In this document: positions 1-9,336 of the stretch, one piece after another
How positions within the stretch are numbered: position 1 is the first letter of the stretch
Layout of the letters: every line of letters starts with the position of its first letter
Assembly: GCF_905220705.1 (NCBI RefSeq)
Contig: NZ_CAJNAT010000007.1
Coordinates: 62,001 to 126,000, forward strand
DNA: 64,000 nucleotides
From: Paraburkholderia domus
GTDB lineage: Bacteria; Pseudomonadota; Gammaproteobacteria; Burkholderiales; Burkholderiaceae
Direction: 5' to 3'
Translations under genes and position numbers: made by a program
The notes under the pieces: model-generated
The model's input: the letters and a program-made list of their open reading frames with translations, nothing else
What the model was told of the DNA's origin: nothing
Databases searched by the model: none

Positions 1-244
1 GCGCGTGCTGCAGCGCCGTGGATTCGTCGAGCCCGACGCCGCCGGACACGAACGAAACGTCGCCCTTATGCTGGATTTGGGGTAGGCCACCGCCATTGGC
101 ATTGCCTGCGCTACCGTTGTCCGTGGTCGTGCCGCCTGTCACCTGGCCCGCCTGCTGCGCATACGCGCCGCCCGCCAGACCGAGCGTGAGCGCTGCGCAT
201 ATCGCGGCGGCTACGATCCTTTGATGATTGCGTTGGGTTTTCAT
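1..244 (-). CDS. Secreted protein of unknown function, N-terminal part only
   Basis: The first 81 codons of a minus-strand gene that leaves the window at base 1. The start is an ATG preceded by GGAGCGAACCG. The N-terminus is a classic Sec signal peptide: basic MKTQRNHQR, a hydrophobic core, then GGAYA before QQ, so cleavage is likely after the AYA. The mature part is Gly/Thr/Asn-rich and then reads GDVSFVSGGVG, suggesting a periplasmic or surface protein. I do not recognise the family from this fragment. It lies downstream of the protease gene on the same strand but is separated from it by a strong terminator, so it is probably transcribed separately. Confidence 0.7.
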   Translation of the reverse strand, partial: MKTQRNHQRIVAAAICAALTLGLAGGAYAQQAGQVTGGTTTDNGSAGNANGGGLPQIQHKGDVSFVSGGVGLDESTALQHA

Positions 245-408
245 CGGTTCGCTCCTTCTTAAGGTGCTTTTCGCTCGGCGTCCCTCGCTGGGTCCCCGGA
301 TCAAAACCGACGCAACCTGCGTGCCAAGCCTCAGTTTGCGTCTGGAAACCGCTGCTGCGCCACGCCACGCGGCGCAGAGCGCCCTGTTTCACGGATTTGG
401 AACGGGTG

Positions 409-449
409 AAAAAATGCCGGTCCGTCGGCACTAAGTGCAAGGACCGGCA
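409..449 (-). terminator. Rho-independent terminator after the Do-type protease gene
   Basis: A 9-bp perfect stem (TGCCGGTCC pairing with GGACCGGCA) is followed, on the minus strand, by six T residues. It lies about 30 bases past the protease stop codon. Confidence 0.85.
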
Positions 450-478
450 AACGTTACTTCATTTCGTTCAATTTCCCG

Positions 479-1996
479 TTAGCCGAGATCGACCGGCACA
501 AAGATCTGCGCGTTATCGCGCTGGATCAGCAACGCGATGCTGTTGCCCGCTCCGGAGATCATCTGCTTCAACTGATCGACGCTCGTGACCGGCCGGCCGT
601 TGACCGCCAGAATCACGTCGCCCGGCTGGATACCGGCGTTTTCGGCCGCGCCGCCCGATTGCTGCACCAGCAGACCGTGCGACACCGACGCGCTGCTCTT
701 CTCCTCCGGCGTCAGCGGCCGCACCGCCACACCGAGACGGCCTTGCAACTGGGTCGGCTGATCGGCCTTGTCCGAGGCCACCTTCGCATCCGACAGCGAA
801 CCGATCGTCACTGTCAGGTCCTTGGTGGCCTTGTCGCGCCACACCTGCACGGTGGCCTTGCTGCCCGGCGCCAGACCCGCGACCTGCGACGGCAGATCCG
901 ACGAGTCGCTGACCGGCTCACCATTCACCGACAGAATCACGTCGCCCGGTTGCAAACCGCCCTTGGCGGCCGGGCCGCCCGGATCGACCGAGCTGACGAG
1001 CGCGCCTTGCGGCTTCTGCATGCCGAACGAATCGGCCAGCGTCTGGTTCATGCCCTGCACCGCGACGCCGAGACGTCCGCGGCTCACATGGCCGGTCTTG
1101 ACGAGATCGTCCTTGACCTTGATCGCCTCATTGATCGGGATCGCGAACGAAAGGCCCTGGAAGCCGCCCGTCTGCGAATAGATCATCGAATTGATGCCGA
1201 TCACTTCGCCTTGCAGATTGAACAGCGGACCGCCCGAGTTACCCGGGTTCACCGGCACGTCGGTCTGGATGAACGGCGTGTAGTTTTCGTTCGGCAGCGA
1301 GCGCGACTTCGCGCTGATGATGCCCGAGGTCACCGTGTTGTCGAAACCGTAAGGCGAGCCGATCGCGACCACCCACTGGCCGACCTTGCTCTGACGCGGA
1401 TCGCCGATCTTCACGGTCGGCAGACTGCTTGCGTCGATCTTCAGCACGGCGACGTCGGACTGCTTGTCGGCGCCGACCACTTTCGCCTTGAATTCGCGCT
1501 TGTCGGTGAGCTTCACGGTGACGACGTTCGCGCCGTCCACCACATGGGCGTTGGTCAGGATATAGCCGTCACTGCTGACGATGAATCCCGAGCCGAGGCT
1601 CGCGCTCGGCTGATCGGGCGCATCGCCGCCGTCGCCGCCTTGCATGCCCGGCATGCCGCCGAAGAAGTGCTTGTAGAACTGATAGAAGGGATCGCTCGGA
1701 TCGATCGGCAGTTGATTGCCGCCGTTGCCGCCATTACCACCGTTGCCGCGCAACGCAGTCTGTTTGACGACGTGCTTCGCGCTGATGTTGACGACAGCCG
1801 GGCCGTAGGTTTCGACCAGACCCGAGAAATCAGGGATACCGGTTTTCGCAGCGGCTTCAGCAGGCATCATCGCGGCCTGCGCCGGCGTGATCACCTGCGG
1901 CGCGGGCACGTCGCGATGCCCCGCCACATAGCCGGCGGAAAGCGCCACGGCGACAGCCACTGCAACAGCGCTGCGGGACAAGGTTTTCGCGTTCAT
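479..1996 (-). CDS. degQ: DegQ/HtrA-family periplasmic serine endoprotease (Do)
   Basis: Periplasmic ATP-independent protease/chaperone that degrades or refolds damaged envelope proteins. The ATG at 1996 is preceded by CAGGAGTACACG; an in-frame ATG 19 codons upstream lacks a good site. The 505-residue protein has a signal or anchor segment (about residues 8-26), a trypsin-like domain with catalytic His151 (TNAHVV), Asp181 (SDVAVLKID) and Ser254 (GNSGGPL), and two PDZ domains (about 290-380 and 405-495). A (GGN) repeat at 85-94 lies in the loop region before the Met-rich stretch at 114-119. It follows a QseBC-like two-component pair on the same strand, a pairing that fits envelope-stress control. 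The family is certain; DegQ versus DegP/MucD naming is not. Confidence 0.95.
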   Translation of the reverse strand: MNAKTLSRSAVAVAVAVALSAGYVAGHRDVPAPQVITPAQAAMMPAEAAAKTGIPDFSGLVETYGPAVVNISAKHVVKQTALRGNGGNGGNGGNQLPIDPSDPFYQFYKHFFGGMPGMQGGDGGDAPDQPSASLGSGFIVSSDGYILTNAHVVDGANVVTVKLTDKREFKAKVVGADKQSDVAVLKIDASSLPTVKIGDPRQSKVGQWVVAIGSPYGFDNTVTSGIISAKSRSLPNENYTPFIQTDVPVNPGNSGGPLFNLQGEVIGINSMIYSQTGGFQGLSFAIPINEAIKVKDDLVKTGHVSRGRLGVAVQGMNQTLADSFGMQKPQGALVSSVDPGGPAAKGGLQPGDVILSVNGEPVSDSSDLPSQVAGLAPGSKATVQVWRDKATKDLTVTIGSLSDAKVASDKADQPTQLQGRLGVAVRPLTPEEKSSASVSHGLLVQQSGGAAENAGIQPGDVILAVNGRPVTSVDQLKQMISGAGNSIALLIQRDNAQIFVPVDLG

Positions 1997-2153
1997 CGTG
2001 TACTCCTGACTGGGAGAAAGAGGCTTTGGAATGAGATGAAGCGTACGTGGCATCGCTTAAAAGAGTCTTAAGCAGCGCCAGATCGCCTGAAGCCCGTTTT
2101 TGAAGCTTTTTTAAGTCTCGTTTAAGCCACTTTACGAACAGAAAGCCTCACAC

Positions 2154-3455
2154 TCAGAAGCGCACTTCGACCTGCAAACCACCCGCCGGAGATTCGTCGA
2201 GCTTCACCGCCGCATGGTGTTGCGTGGCGATGCGGCGCACGATCGCGAGGCCGAGACCGCTGCCCGCCACGTCGGTGCGCGCGCGGCTCGCGCCGGCGCC
2301 GGCCCGGTAGAAGCGGTCGAACACGCGGTCACGTTCAGCCGGCTCGATGCCCGGTCCGCTGTCGGCAATCCGCACCACGGGATGCCCTTCTTCGACATGC
2401 AGACCGACATCGACGCGGCCGCCTCGCGGCGTGTATTTGGTTGCGTTATCAACGAGATTGTTGAACATGACACGCAGCGCGTCGGCGTCGCCAGTCACCG
2501 TGGCGGGTTCGCTCGCCTCGATACCGAGATCGACGCCGCGATTCTGCGCAAGCGGCGCGTAAGCCACCACGCAGTCCTGCAGCAACGCGCGCAAATCGAT
2601 CGCGTTCGTCGCGGCGAGACCATCCGGTTCCGAACGGGCGAGCGCCAGCAATTGCTCCGCGAGACGCGTGGCGCGCGTGACACCCGCCTGCAGATCGGCC
2701 AGCGCTTCGCTGCGCGTGGCGTCGTCCTTCGCGCGGGCCACCAGTTGCGATTGGATCTGCACAGCGGCAAGCGGCGTACGCAATTCGTGCGCGGCATCGG
2801 CGACGAATGCTTTCTGAATATCGAGCGCGGTGGCAAGCCGTTCGAGCAGGCCGTTCAATGCGCGCACGAGCGGCTGTACTTCGAGCGGCAAACGCTGATC
2901 GGGCAAGGGGTCGAGCGCCTCGGGGTGACGCGCGTCGAGCGCGCTGGTCACGCGCCGCAACGGCCGCAGTCCGCGCCCGACGACGACCCACACCGCCAGA
3001 CCCAATAGCGGCAGCAGAACGATCAACGGCCACAGGGTCCGCAACGCGACATTCGCCGCGAGGCGGTTGCGCACCGAAACCGGCTGCGCCAGCTGCACGA
3101 CGTTATCGCCGACGATCGCGCCGTACACACGCCAGTCGCCGCGATCCGTATGCTCAGTCGAAAAGCCCAGTTCGGCGCGCGGCGCGAGCGGCGCACGTGG
3201 TCGCGAGTAGTACATCAGCACGCCGTTGCGATTCCAGATTTGCAGCACGATGCCTTCGTCGCCGGTGTCGCGCGAACCGAGCACCTGCGAGAACGGTTCC
3301 GACGGCAGCGCCGCGGCGATCTGCTCCAACTGGTAATCGAACAGTTCGTTGGCTTCGGCAAGCGCTTGCCGGTAGATCAGCCAACCCGCAATGCCGACGC
3401 CGAGCAACACCAGCGCCAGCAGCCAGAACAGCAATTGACGGCGAATCGAACGCAT
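2154..3455 (-). CDS. Sensor histidine kinase, QseC/PmrB-like
   Basis: Inner-membrane sensor of a two-component system, 433 residues. Two membrane segments (about 8-27 and 141-160) flank a periplasmic sensor region of about 110 residues. A HAMP linker follows, then a HisKA domain with the phospho-acceptor His223 (DAAHELRTPL), and an HATPase domain with N box (NLVDNATKYT), G1 (ADSGPGI) and G2 (GSGLGLAIV). It begins 4 bases after the stop of the response regulator, so the two are co-transcribed and probably translationally coupled. The ligand cannot be told from sequence; relatives sense catecholamines, acid, metal ions or cationic peptides. Confidence 0.95.
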   Translation of the reverse strand: MRSIRRQLLFWLLALVLLGVGIAGWLIYRQALAEANELFDYQLEQIAAALPSEPFSQVLGSRDTGDEGIVLQIWNRNGVLMYYSRPRAPLAPRAELGFSTEHTDRGDWRVYGAIVGDNVVQLAQPVSVRNRLAANVALRTLWPLIVLLPLLGLAVWVVVGRGLRPLRRVTSALDARHPEALDPLPDQRLPLEVQPLVRALNGLLERLATALDIQKAFVADAAHELRTPLAAVQIQSQLVARAKDDATRSEALADLQAGVTRATRLAEQLLALARSEPDGLAATNAIDLRALLQDCVVAYAPLAQNRGVDLGIEASEPATVTGDADALRVMFNNLVDNATKYTPRGGRVDVGLHVEEGHPVVRIADSGPGIEPAERDRVFDRFYRAGAGASRARTDVAGSGLGLAIVRRIATQHHAAVKLDESPAGGLQVEVRF

Positions 3456-3459
3456 CGGC

Positions 3460-4122
3460 TCAGGCGTCCTTGGCGATCATGTAGCCAAGACCGCGAACGT
3501 TGCGGATCATGTCCGCGCCGAGCTTCTTGCGCAGGGCGTGAATGTAGACCTCGACGGTGTTACTGCCGATCTCCTCGCCCCAGCCGTACATTTTTTCTTC
3601 GAGCTGGCTCTTCGAGAGCACCGCGCCGGGCCGTGCGATCAACGCTTCGAGCAAGGCGAATTCGCGCGCCGACAACGCGACCGGTGCGCCGTCGAGCGTG
3701 ACCTGATGCGACGCGGGATCGAGCGTCAGGTTGCCATGGCGAATCGTCGAATCGCTGCGGCCCGATTGGCGGCGGATCAACGCGCGCATGCGGGCGCCGA
3801 GTTCGTCGAGATCGAAAGGTTTGACGAGATAGTCGTCGGCGCCGGCGTCGAGGCCCTTGACGCGATCGGCGACCGCATCGCGCGCGGTGAGGATCAGCAC
3901 CGGCGTGGCGTGGCCTTTCGCGCGCAACGTGCGCAGCACGTCGAGCCCATCGCGTTTAGGCAGGCCGAGATCGAGCAGCACCAGATCGTAAGGTTGGCTG
4001 GTCGCCGCGCTGAGCGCCGCTTCGCCGTCTTCCACCCAGTCGACCGCGAAGCCTTCACCGCGTAGCGCCTTGCGCACGCCTTCGGCGATCATCCGGTCGT
4101 CTTCGACTAGCAATATGCGCAT
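3460..4122 (-). CDS. OmpR/PhoB-family response regulator, QseB-like
   Basis: 220-residue DNA-binding regulator, first gene of the regulator-kinase pair. The receiver domain has the acidic pair (VEDD), phospho-acceptor Asp51 (LVLLDLGLP) and the switch Lys in DDYLVKPFDL. A C-terminal winged helix (about 125-218) ends in RNVRGLGYMI, typical of the OmpR class. The start ATG leaves a 180-bp divergent gap to the PBP4 gene, where its promoter must lie. Likely targets include its own operon and envelope genes such as the protease downstream, but that is inference. Confidence 0.95.
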   Translation of the reverse strand: MRILLVEDDRMIAEGVRKALRGEGFAVDWVEDGEAALSAATSQPYDLVLLDLGLPKRDGLDVLRTLRAKGHATPVLILTARDAVADRVKGLDAGADDYLVKPFDLDELGARMRALIRRQSGRSDSTIRHGNLTLDPASHQVTLDGAPVALSAREFALLEALIARPGAVLSKSQLEEKMYGWGEEIGSNTVEVYIHALRKKLGADMIRNVRGLGYMIAKDA

Positions 4123-4302
4123 GGTTGGGTCGGTCCTGAAACATTTGATGATGCCGCATTCTAGCGCCCGGCCCCGGCGTGCGCGCCATACGACGCTTTT
4201 TCACCGCAGCCTCGCGCCATGTCTCTACAATGAGCGCTTTGCGTCGCGCAGCCTGGCTTGCCGCGTGCCCCACGCCTCGAAATTTTGCTTTTTCACCCGT
4301 CC

Positions 4303-5952
4303 ATGACGCACGTTTTCCTGTCTTCTCTCGCACGCCGTGTGGCGCTGCGTCCGCTGTCTTCTTCTGTTGCAGACTCCCAGCCTCGCCGGTTCGCGCCGCG
4401 CACGGCGGCCTTGCTGTTTGCCTGCGCCGCGCTCGGCTGCGGCGCAGCGCTGCCGCTCGTCGCAGAGGCGCGCGTCAAGGCCACGCATCCGAGCGTCAAC
4501 GTCACCACGGTGTTGCCGCAGCCGGTCATGATCGGCCTGCAGCGCGCGCACGTGCCCTTGTCGTCGATCAGTGTGGTGGTCGAAAAAGTCGGCGACCGCA
4601 CGCCGATCGTCGCACTGAATGCCGGCAAGCCGATGATGCCCGCCTCGACGATGAAACTCGTCACCACCTACTCGGGCCTGTCGATCCTCGGCCCGGACTA
4701 TCGCTGGCGCACGAGTGCCTACGCGGACGGCACGCTCGACGCCAACGGCGTACTGCACGGCAATCTGTACATTCAGGGCACGGGCGATCCGAAACTCGTG
4801 CCCGAAGAACTGATCGACCTCGTGCAGAAGATCCACAAATCCGGCATCAATGGCATCGACGGCGCGCTGGTGCTCGACAAGCGCTACTTCGACACCTCCA
4901 CGCGCGATCTGCCGCCGTTCGACGACGACGCCACCGCGCCTTACAACGTCGGCCCCGATCCGCTGCTGTACGCCTTCAAATCGCTGTCGTTCACGCTGAC
5001 ACCGTCCCCGGATGGCAGCGTCGCAATCGACGTGCTGCCCGCGCTCTCGCAGTTGCAGATCGACAATCAGATGCACGCCGTCAATGGTCCGTGCCGCGGC
5101 GACGCCGCCTCCGTCTCGCCCACCGTCACCCCGCAGCCCAATGGCACGGTGGTGGCATCGTTCGACGGCGACTACTCGGTACGCTGCGGCCCGCGCACGA
5201 TCAACGTCGCGGTGCTCGATCACACCGCGTTCTTCGCGGGCGGCTTCCTCGCGCTGTGGCAGCAAACCGGCGGCACCTTCAGCGGCGCAACCCGCGAAGG
5301 CCCGGTGCCGGTCGGCGCGCGCCTCGTCGCTACGCACCAGGGGCCGGTGCTGTCCGACATCGTTCGCGACATCAACAAGTTCAGCAACAACACGATGGCG
5401 CGCAACCTGTTCCTGACGATCGGCGCGACGGAAGAAAAGCCGCCCGCCACGCCCGCTAAGTCGGCACGCGCCATCGAGGCGTTTCTGCGCCGCGACAGCG
5501 TCGACATGCAATACCTGACGCTCGACAACGGCTCGGGTCTGTCGCGCGACGAGCACATCACTGCGCTCTCGCTCGCCGATCTGCTGCAGCGGGCCAACAC
5601 GAGCCCGGTCGCCCAGGTGTTCGTGGAGTCGCTACCGATTGCCGGCGTCGACGGCACGATGCGCAACCGCTTGACCAACCAGGGCGCGGGCGGCAATGCG
5701 CACATCAAGACCGGTACATTGCGCGATGTGCGTGCGATCGCTGGGTACGTGGCCTCGGCAGATGGCAATAGCTACGTGGTGGTGAGCCTGATCAACGACC
5801 CGCATTCGGAAGCCGCGCGCGCCGCACACGACGCGCTGCTCGAATGGGTATATCAGGGACCGTCCCAAGGATTCACGAAGGTCTCCGAACGCGTCGGCGA
5901 ACCGCGCAGTAGCAAGCCCAGGAAAAACCCGCACAAGCGCGGCGCCCATTGA
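4303..5952 (+). CDS. dacB: D-alanyl-D-alanine carboxypeptidase/endopeptidase (PBP4)
   Basis: Class C low-molecular-weight penicillin-binding protein that trims peptidoglycan stem peptides and cuts cross-links in the periplasm. With the ATG at 4303 it has 549 residues; the frame is open a little further upstream from a TTG, but that lacks a clear ribosome site. The N-terminal region has a hydrophobic export segment (about 35-54). The three penicillin-binding motifs are present: S115-T-M-K118 (PASTMK), S361-N-N and K469-T-G. The roughly 200-residue insert between the first two motifs is the normal PBP4 layout. The C-terminus is basic (SSKPRKNPHKRG). It stands alone, divergent from the two-component operon. 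Confidence 0.93.
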   Translation: MTHVFLSSLARRVALRPLSSSVADSQPRRFAPRTAALLFACAALGCGAALPLVAEARVKATHPSVNVTTVLPQPVMIGLQRAHVPLSSISVVVEKVGDRTPIVALNAGKPMMPASTMKLVTTYSGLSILGPDYRWRTSAYADGTLDANGVLHGNLYIQGTGDPKLVPEELIDLVQKIHKSGINGIDGALVLDKRYFDTSTRDLPPFDDDATAPYNVGPDPLLYAFKSLSFTLTPSPDGSVAIDVLPALSQLQIDNQMHAVNGPCRGDAASVSPTVTPQPNGTVVASFDGDYSVRCGPRTINVAVLDHTAFFAGGFLALWQQTGGTFSGATREGPVPVGARLVATHQGPVLSDIVRDINKFSNNTMARNLFLTIGATEEKPPATPAKSARAIEAFLRRDSVDMQYLTLDNGSGLSRDEHITALSLADLLQRANTSPVAQVFVESLPIAGVDGTMRNRLTNQGAGGNAHIKTGTLRDVRAIAGYVASADGNSYVVVSLINDPHSEAARAAHDALLEWVYQGPSQGFTKVSERVGEPRSSKPRKNPHKRGAH

Positions 5953-6059
5953 GGAATCCTTCTAGCAAAGCCGCGCGCCGCAACGCGCCCAAGCGTGTAC
6001 GCTGTCGGGCAGTGTTTGAGGCGCGCGTAAAACGCAACACGTAGCGCACGAGCCACGCA

Positions 6060-6135
6060 CCCGTTGCGGTCCGCCAATCCCCAGAGGGGATTTCCTTCGG
6101 GACGGGGGGGCCTCCTAGGGAGCGTCGCGTGGCCC
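6060..6135. repeat. GC-rich intergenic hairpin/repeat remnant (tentative)
   Basis: Between dacB and the hydroxylase-family gene lies a stretch with CCCCAGAGGGG, TTCCTTCGGGACGGGGGGGC and a CCTAGG core. It resembles in style the units at 12242-12466 and other GC-rich Burkholderiales intergenic elements. It carries no plausible gene. Membership of a repeat family needs a genome-wide count. Confidence 0.3.
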
Positions 6136-6202
6136 GATCAAACGATAACGACAACGTCCGTTGCGGCAAACGCAGCGACCAGGGACCACGGAGGAAGACA
6201 CC

Positions 6203-7153
6203 ATGCAATTCGATGCTGAATTGCTGCTGCTCGCCATGGCGCCAGTCTTTCTCGCATGCATTGGCTGGGAGGCGTGGCACCTGCGGCGCACGCGCCCCGG
6301 CGCGCAGCTCTATAGCTGGCGCGACACGTTCTGCAACGCCGCGCTCGCGCTGATGCAGCAAGCCGCCGACAAGCTCGCGTGGCTCGCGATCATCCCCGTT
6401 TATGCGTTCTTCTACGATCACTATCGCGTCACCACGTGGCCGGCGACCTGGGTGTCGTTCGTCGTGTTGTTCGTCGCGCAAGATCTGCTCTATTACGTGT
6501 TTCACCGCTGCAGCCACCGCGTGCGCTGGCTGTGGGCCGCGCATGTCGTGCATCACTCGTCGGAGCGGATGAATTTTTCGACCGCGTTCCGCCAGAGCCT
6601 GATGTATCCGATTGCCGGCATGTGGCTGTTCTGGATTCCGCTCGCCGTGCTCGGCTTTCCGCCGAAGCAGATTGTGGCGATCGTGCTAATCAACCTGGGC
6701 TTCCAGTTTTTCGTGCACACCCAGGCTGTCGGCAAGCTCGGCTGGCTCGAATACGTGTTCAACACGCCGTCGATTCATCGCGTGCATCACGCGCGCAACG
6801 AGCACTATATCGACCGTAACTATGCCGGCGTGCTGGTGATCTGGGATCGCCTGTTCGGCAGCTATGTCGAAGAAGATCCGCACAACGCGCCGCTGTACGG
6901 CATCGTCGAGCCACTTCACACCTATAACCCGCTGAAGGCGACGTTTCACGAATGGGCGTCGATGGCGGCCGATTTCGTGAGCGTGCGAGGCTGGCGCAAC
7001 AAGTTGCGCGCGCTGTTCGCACCGCCCGCGTGGGCCGCGGATTATCATGCGCGCCGCGCCGCCAGTGCGAGTGCCGGTGTCGCGGCATCCGGCGGCGATA
7101 CGGGCATTGAAGAAAACCATACGGCCGCGTTTCAAACACCGCGCAGGCCGTAG
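6203..7153 (+). CDS. Sterol desaturase / fatty-acid hydroxylase family membrane protein
   Basis: 316-residue integral membrane diiron oxygenase of the fatty acid hydroxylase superfamily. The ATG follows GGAGGAAGACACC, a strong ribosome site. At least four hydrophobic segments are visible. The histidine boxes that bind iron are present: H101-x3-H105 (HRCSH), H114-xx-HH (HVVHH) and H192-xx-HH (HRVHH). Members hydroxylate or desaturate acyl chains, sterol-like lipids or carotenoids; the substrate is not predictable here. The last 30 residues are Ala/Ser/Gly-rich and look disordered. It is followed by an unrelated lipoprotein gene with about 95 bases between. Confidence 0.88.
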   Translation: MQFDAELLLLAMAPVFLACIGWEAWHLRRTRPGAQLYSWRDTFCNAALALMQQAADKLAWLAIIPVYAFFYDHYRVTTWPATWVSFVVLFVAQDLLYYVFHRCSHRVRWLWAAHVVHHSSERMNFSTAFRQSLMYPIAGMWLFWIPLAVLGFPPKQIVAIVLINLGFQFFVHTQAVGKLGWLEYVFNTPSIHRVHHARNEHYIDRNYAGVLVIWDRLFGSYVEEDPHNAPLYGIVEPLHTYNPLKATFHEWASMAADFVSVRGWRNKLRALFAPPAWAADYHARRAASASAGVAASGGDTGIEENHTAAFQTPRRP

Positions 7154-7247
7154 AAGATTCTGTAAGCTGTCGTCACGCCGCCGACGCGGTGGGCGCTGCC
7201 TGCAATACATGGCATCAGGGCCACCCATACGAGGAGATGTAGTCAAC

Positions 7248-8495
7248 ATGAATCAAACAACATCGAAGAAGCGCAATTTCGTACGCGTCACGCAGATCGC
7301 CGTCGCCAGTGCCGCGTTTGCACTGCTCGCGGCTTGCGGCGGCGGCAGCGATAACAACAACTCGAGCAGCAGCACGCCTGCGGGGGGCGTGAATTTGCAG
7401 GTCGTGTCGTTCGGCGACAGCCTGTCGGACGTCGGCACGTATGCGCCGGTGATTCAGGCGAATTTCGGCGGCGGCCGCTTCACGACCAACCCGGGTGAAG
7501 TGTGGACGCAGAAGGTCGCGGAGTATTACGGCGGCACGTTGACCGCCGCGTATGTGGGCGGCTTCGGTCAACCGCTGGTTGCGACGGGCGGGTTTGGCTA
7601 CGCGCAAGGCGGCTCGGACGTCGTCAACGCCCAAGGCGAAGGTTGGGCACCGAACAGCATGGCGGCTACGACGGTGCCGGTGGTGACCCAGGTGGCAAAC
7701 TACCTGAGCGCGCATACCAGCTTCAACGGGAACCAACTCGTGCTGATCAACGGTGGCGCGAACGACATCTTCCAGTTCTCGACCGCCGCCAATCTGACGG
7801 CGCTCGGCACCGCGCTACAGACGCAATACCCGCTGCTGGTGCAGGCCGGCAAATTGCCGAACTCGCAAGCAGGCCAGGTCGAGTTCATCGCCGGCTACCT
7901 GCAGGGGCTGCCCAATCCCCAGATCGCGCAGGCCGCCGCCCAGCTTGCAGCGCAAGTCCAGATCATGGTCAACTCGGGTGCGACCCACGTGGTGATCTCG
8001 ACGGTGCCGGACATCGGCAGTACACCGCAAGGCGTTCAAGCTAACGCAGCCGCACCTGGCACGGCTGCACTGCTGTCGGGGATTACCGCGGCGTATAACG
8101 GCATGCTGGTTCAGAGCTTGACGGCCCTCGGCCTGCTGGGTACGGGCAAGGTCATCGTGGCCGATGCGTTCACGTGGATTGATCAGCAGTTGCCGAACTA
8201 CCAGGCGCTTGGCTTCACGGTGCCCAACACCGGCACGGCGTGTAACCTGACGTCGATGGTTGCCAACGCAACCGCGTACGCCACTGCCAATCCGAGCGCA
8301 ACGAACGGGCTGACCCCGGCCCAGTACGGCTCCCAGTTCGGCTCGTCGCTGTTCTGCTCACCGCAGACCTACACGGTGGCCGGCGCTGACCAGACCTACA
8401 TGTTCGCGGACTTGGTCCATCCGAGCACGCACTTGCACGCGTTGTTCGCGCAGTTCGTCCAGCAGCAGATCGCGGCGACAGGTTTAGGGAAATGA
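7248..8495 (+). CDS. SGNH/GDSL-family lipase/esterase lipoprotein
   Basis: 415-residue exported hydrolase. The ATG at 7248 is preceded by GAGGAGATGTAGTCAAC. A lipoprotein signal ends in LLAAC with lipidated Cys30, followed by a GGGSDNNNSSSS spacer, so it is probably outer-membrane tethered. The GDSL block is FGDSLSD with nucleophile Ser58; the C-terminal catalytic pair is Asp388 and His391 (DLVHPS). An oxyanion-type GGANDIF block lies in between. Members cleave acyl esters. The length and layout match esterase/PHB-depolymerase-like GDSL proteins; the substrate is unknown. A terminator follows about 35 bases after the stop. Confidence 0.9.
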   Translation: MNQTTSKKRNFVRVTQIAVASAAFALLAACGGGSDNNNSSSSTPAGGVNLQVVSFGDSLSDVGTYAPVIQANFGGGRFTTNPGEVWTQKVAEYYGGTLTAAYVGGFGQPLVATGGFGYAQGGSDVVNAQGEGWAPNSMAATTVPVVTQVANYLSAHTSFNGNQLVLINGGANDIFQFSTAANLTALGTALQTQYPLLVQAGKLPNSQAGQVEFIAGYLQGLPNPQIAQAAAQLAAQVQIMVNSGATHVVISTVPDIGSTPQGVQANAAAPGTAALLSGITAAYNGMLVQSLTALGLLGTGKVIVADAFTWIDQQLPNYQALGFTVPNTGTACNLTSMVANATAYATANPSATNGLTPAQYGSQFGSSLFCSPQTYTVAGADQTYMFADLVHPSTHLHALFAQFVQQQIAATGLGK

Positions 8496-8529
8496 GGTTG
8501 GCCGCGTAGCGGTAATAGAGTGGGGTTCG

Positions 8530-8566
8530 AACGCTCGGTTTGCTGGTCAAGCCGGGCGTTTTTTGT
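8530..8566 (+). terminator. Rho-independent terminator after the GDSL gene
   Basis: AACGCTCGG pairs with CCGGGCGTT (one G-T pair), followed by TTTTTTG, about 35 bases past the stop codon. It abuts the left end of the large inverted repeat. Confidence 0.75.
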
Positions 8567-9328
8567 TGCCTGTGCGGCGCGTGTTGGCTGTTTGCCTACG
8601 GTGTTGGCCTTTCCTTGCTTTGTTAGTGGTCTATTTGCGTCGCCCCTGTGCGGGGCGGCACCTACTTTTCTTTGCCTGCCGCAAAGAAAAGTAGGCAAAA
8701 GAAAGCGGCTCAAACCGCTAATTCTTAAGCGGGTCCCCCGCACAGTTGCAGTAGTGGTGCATCTGGAATCTGCGCCCTCGCACATTCGGCGTCAGTGACA
8801 AGGCGCTCATACTTCCCGCCTCGCACTACGCGCTCACCGGAAAGGGTCATCAGAAAACATGGGCTTCGTTTGGACTCGGTGGGGCCATCGGCTTCGCCTC
8901 GCCGAGTCGGTTCTGCGCTCATAGGCAAACCCGCGCTCCGCGCGATATGCCGCGGTGCTTTGATGTCGTCGCAGTGCCCGTGCAATGGCGGTCCCTAGCC
9001 CCAGGCTGTACACGAAAGCAAAAAACAGCGGACGGTTTTATGAAGCACTCTTCGGCGCGCGTAGCGCCGCCGGAAGAATGACTGCCTTGTCACCAGGGCC
9101 GAATGTGCGACAGCACAGATTCCAGATGCACCACTGCTCCCTCCAAGCCAGGGGACCCGCTTAAGAATTAGCGGTGTGAGCCGCTTTCTTTTGCCTACTT
9201 TTCTTTTCGGCAGGCAAAGAAAAGTAGGTGCCCGCCCCGCACAGGGGCGACGCTAATAAACCACTAACAATTCAAGGAAAGGCCAACACCGTAAGCAAAC
9301 AGACACAAGCGCCGCACAGACAAAAACC
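8559..9328. repeat. Large imperfect inverted repeat, arms of about 250 bp
   Basis: The left arm (about 8559-8812) and right arm (about 9075-9328) are reverse complements at high identity; the cores 8600-8734 and 9151-9290 differ at only a handful of positions. Each arm contains its own hairpin (CCTACTTTTCTTTGCC against AAAGAAAAGTAGG), the block GCGTCGCCCCTGTGCGGGGC, and ATTCTTAAGCGGGTCCCC. The spacer is about 260 bp. It fills the gap between two convergent genes and holds no convincing gene; a few short open frames run through it. Arm-like sequences are, to my knowledge, widespread in Paraburkholderia genomes. Confidence 0.85.
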
Positions 9329-9336
9329 CCAACCGT

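Noticed and set aside
4225..5556. Long minus-strand open frame of 443 codons under dacB
   Set aside because: It is the mirror of the certain dacB gene, Arg/His/Gln-rich as such GC-rich shadows are, with no domain. The same holds for the long opposite-strand frames under degQ, pyk, waaF, pglL, sucC, recA, glpD and others.
8725..8998. Open frames on both strands inside the large inverted repeat
   Set aside because: Both lie mostly in the spacer, overlap each other, extend into the repeat arms, have no ribosome site and no recognisable domain.
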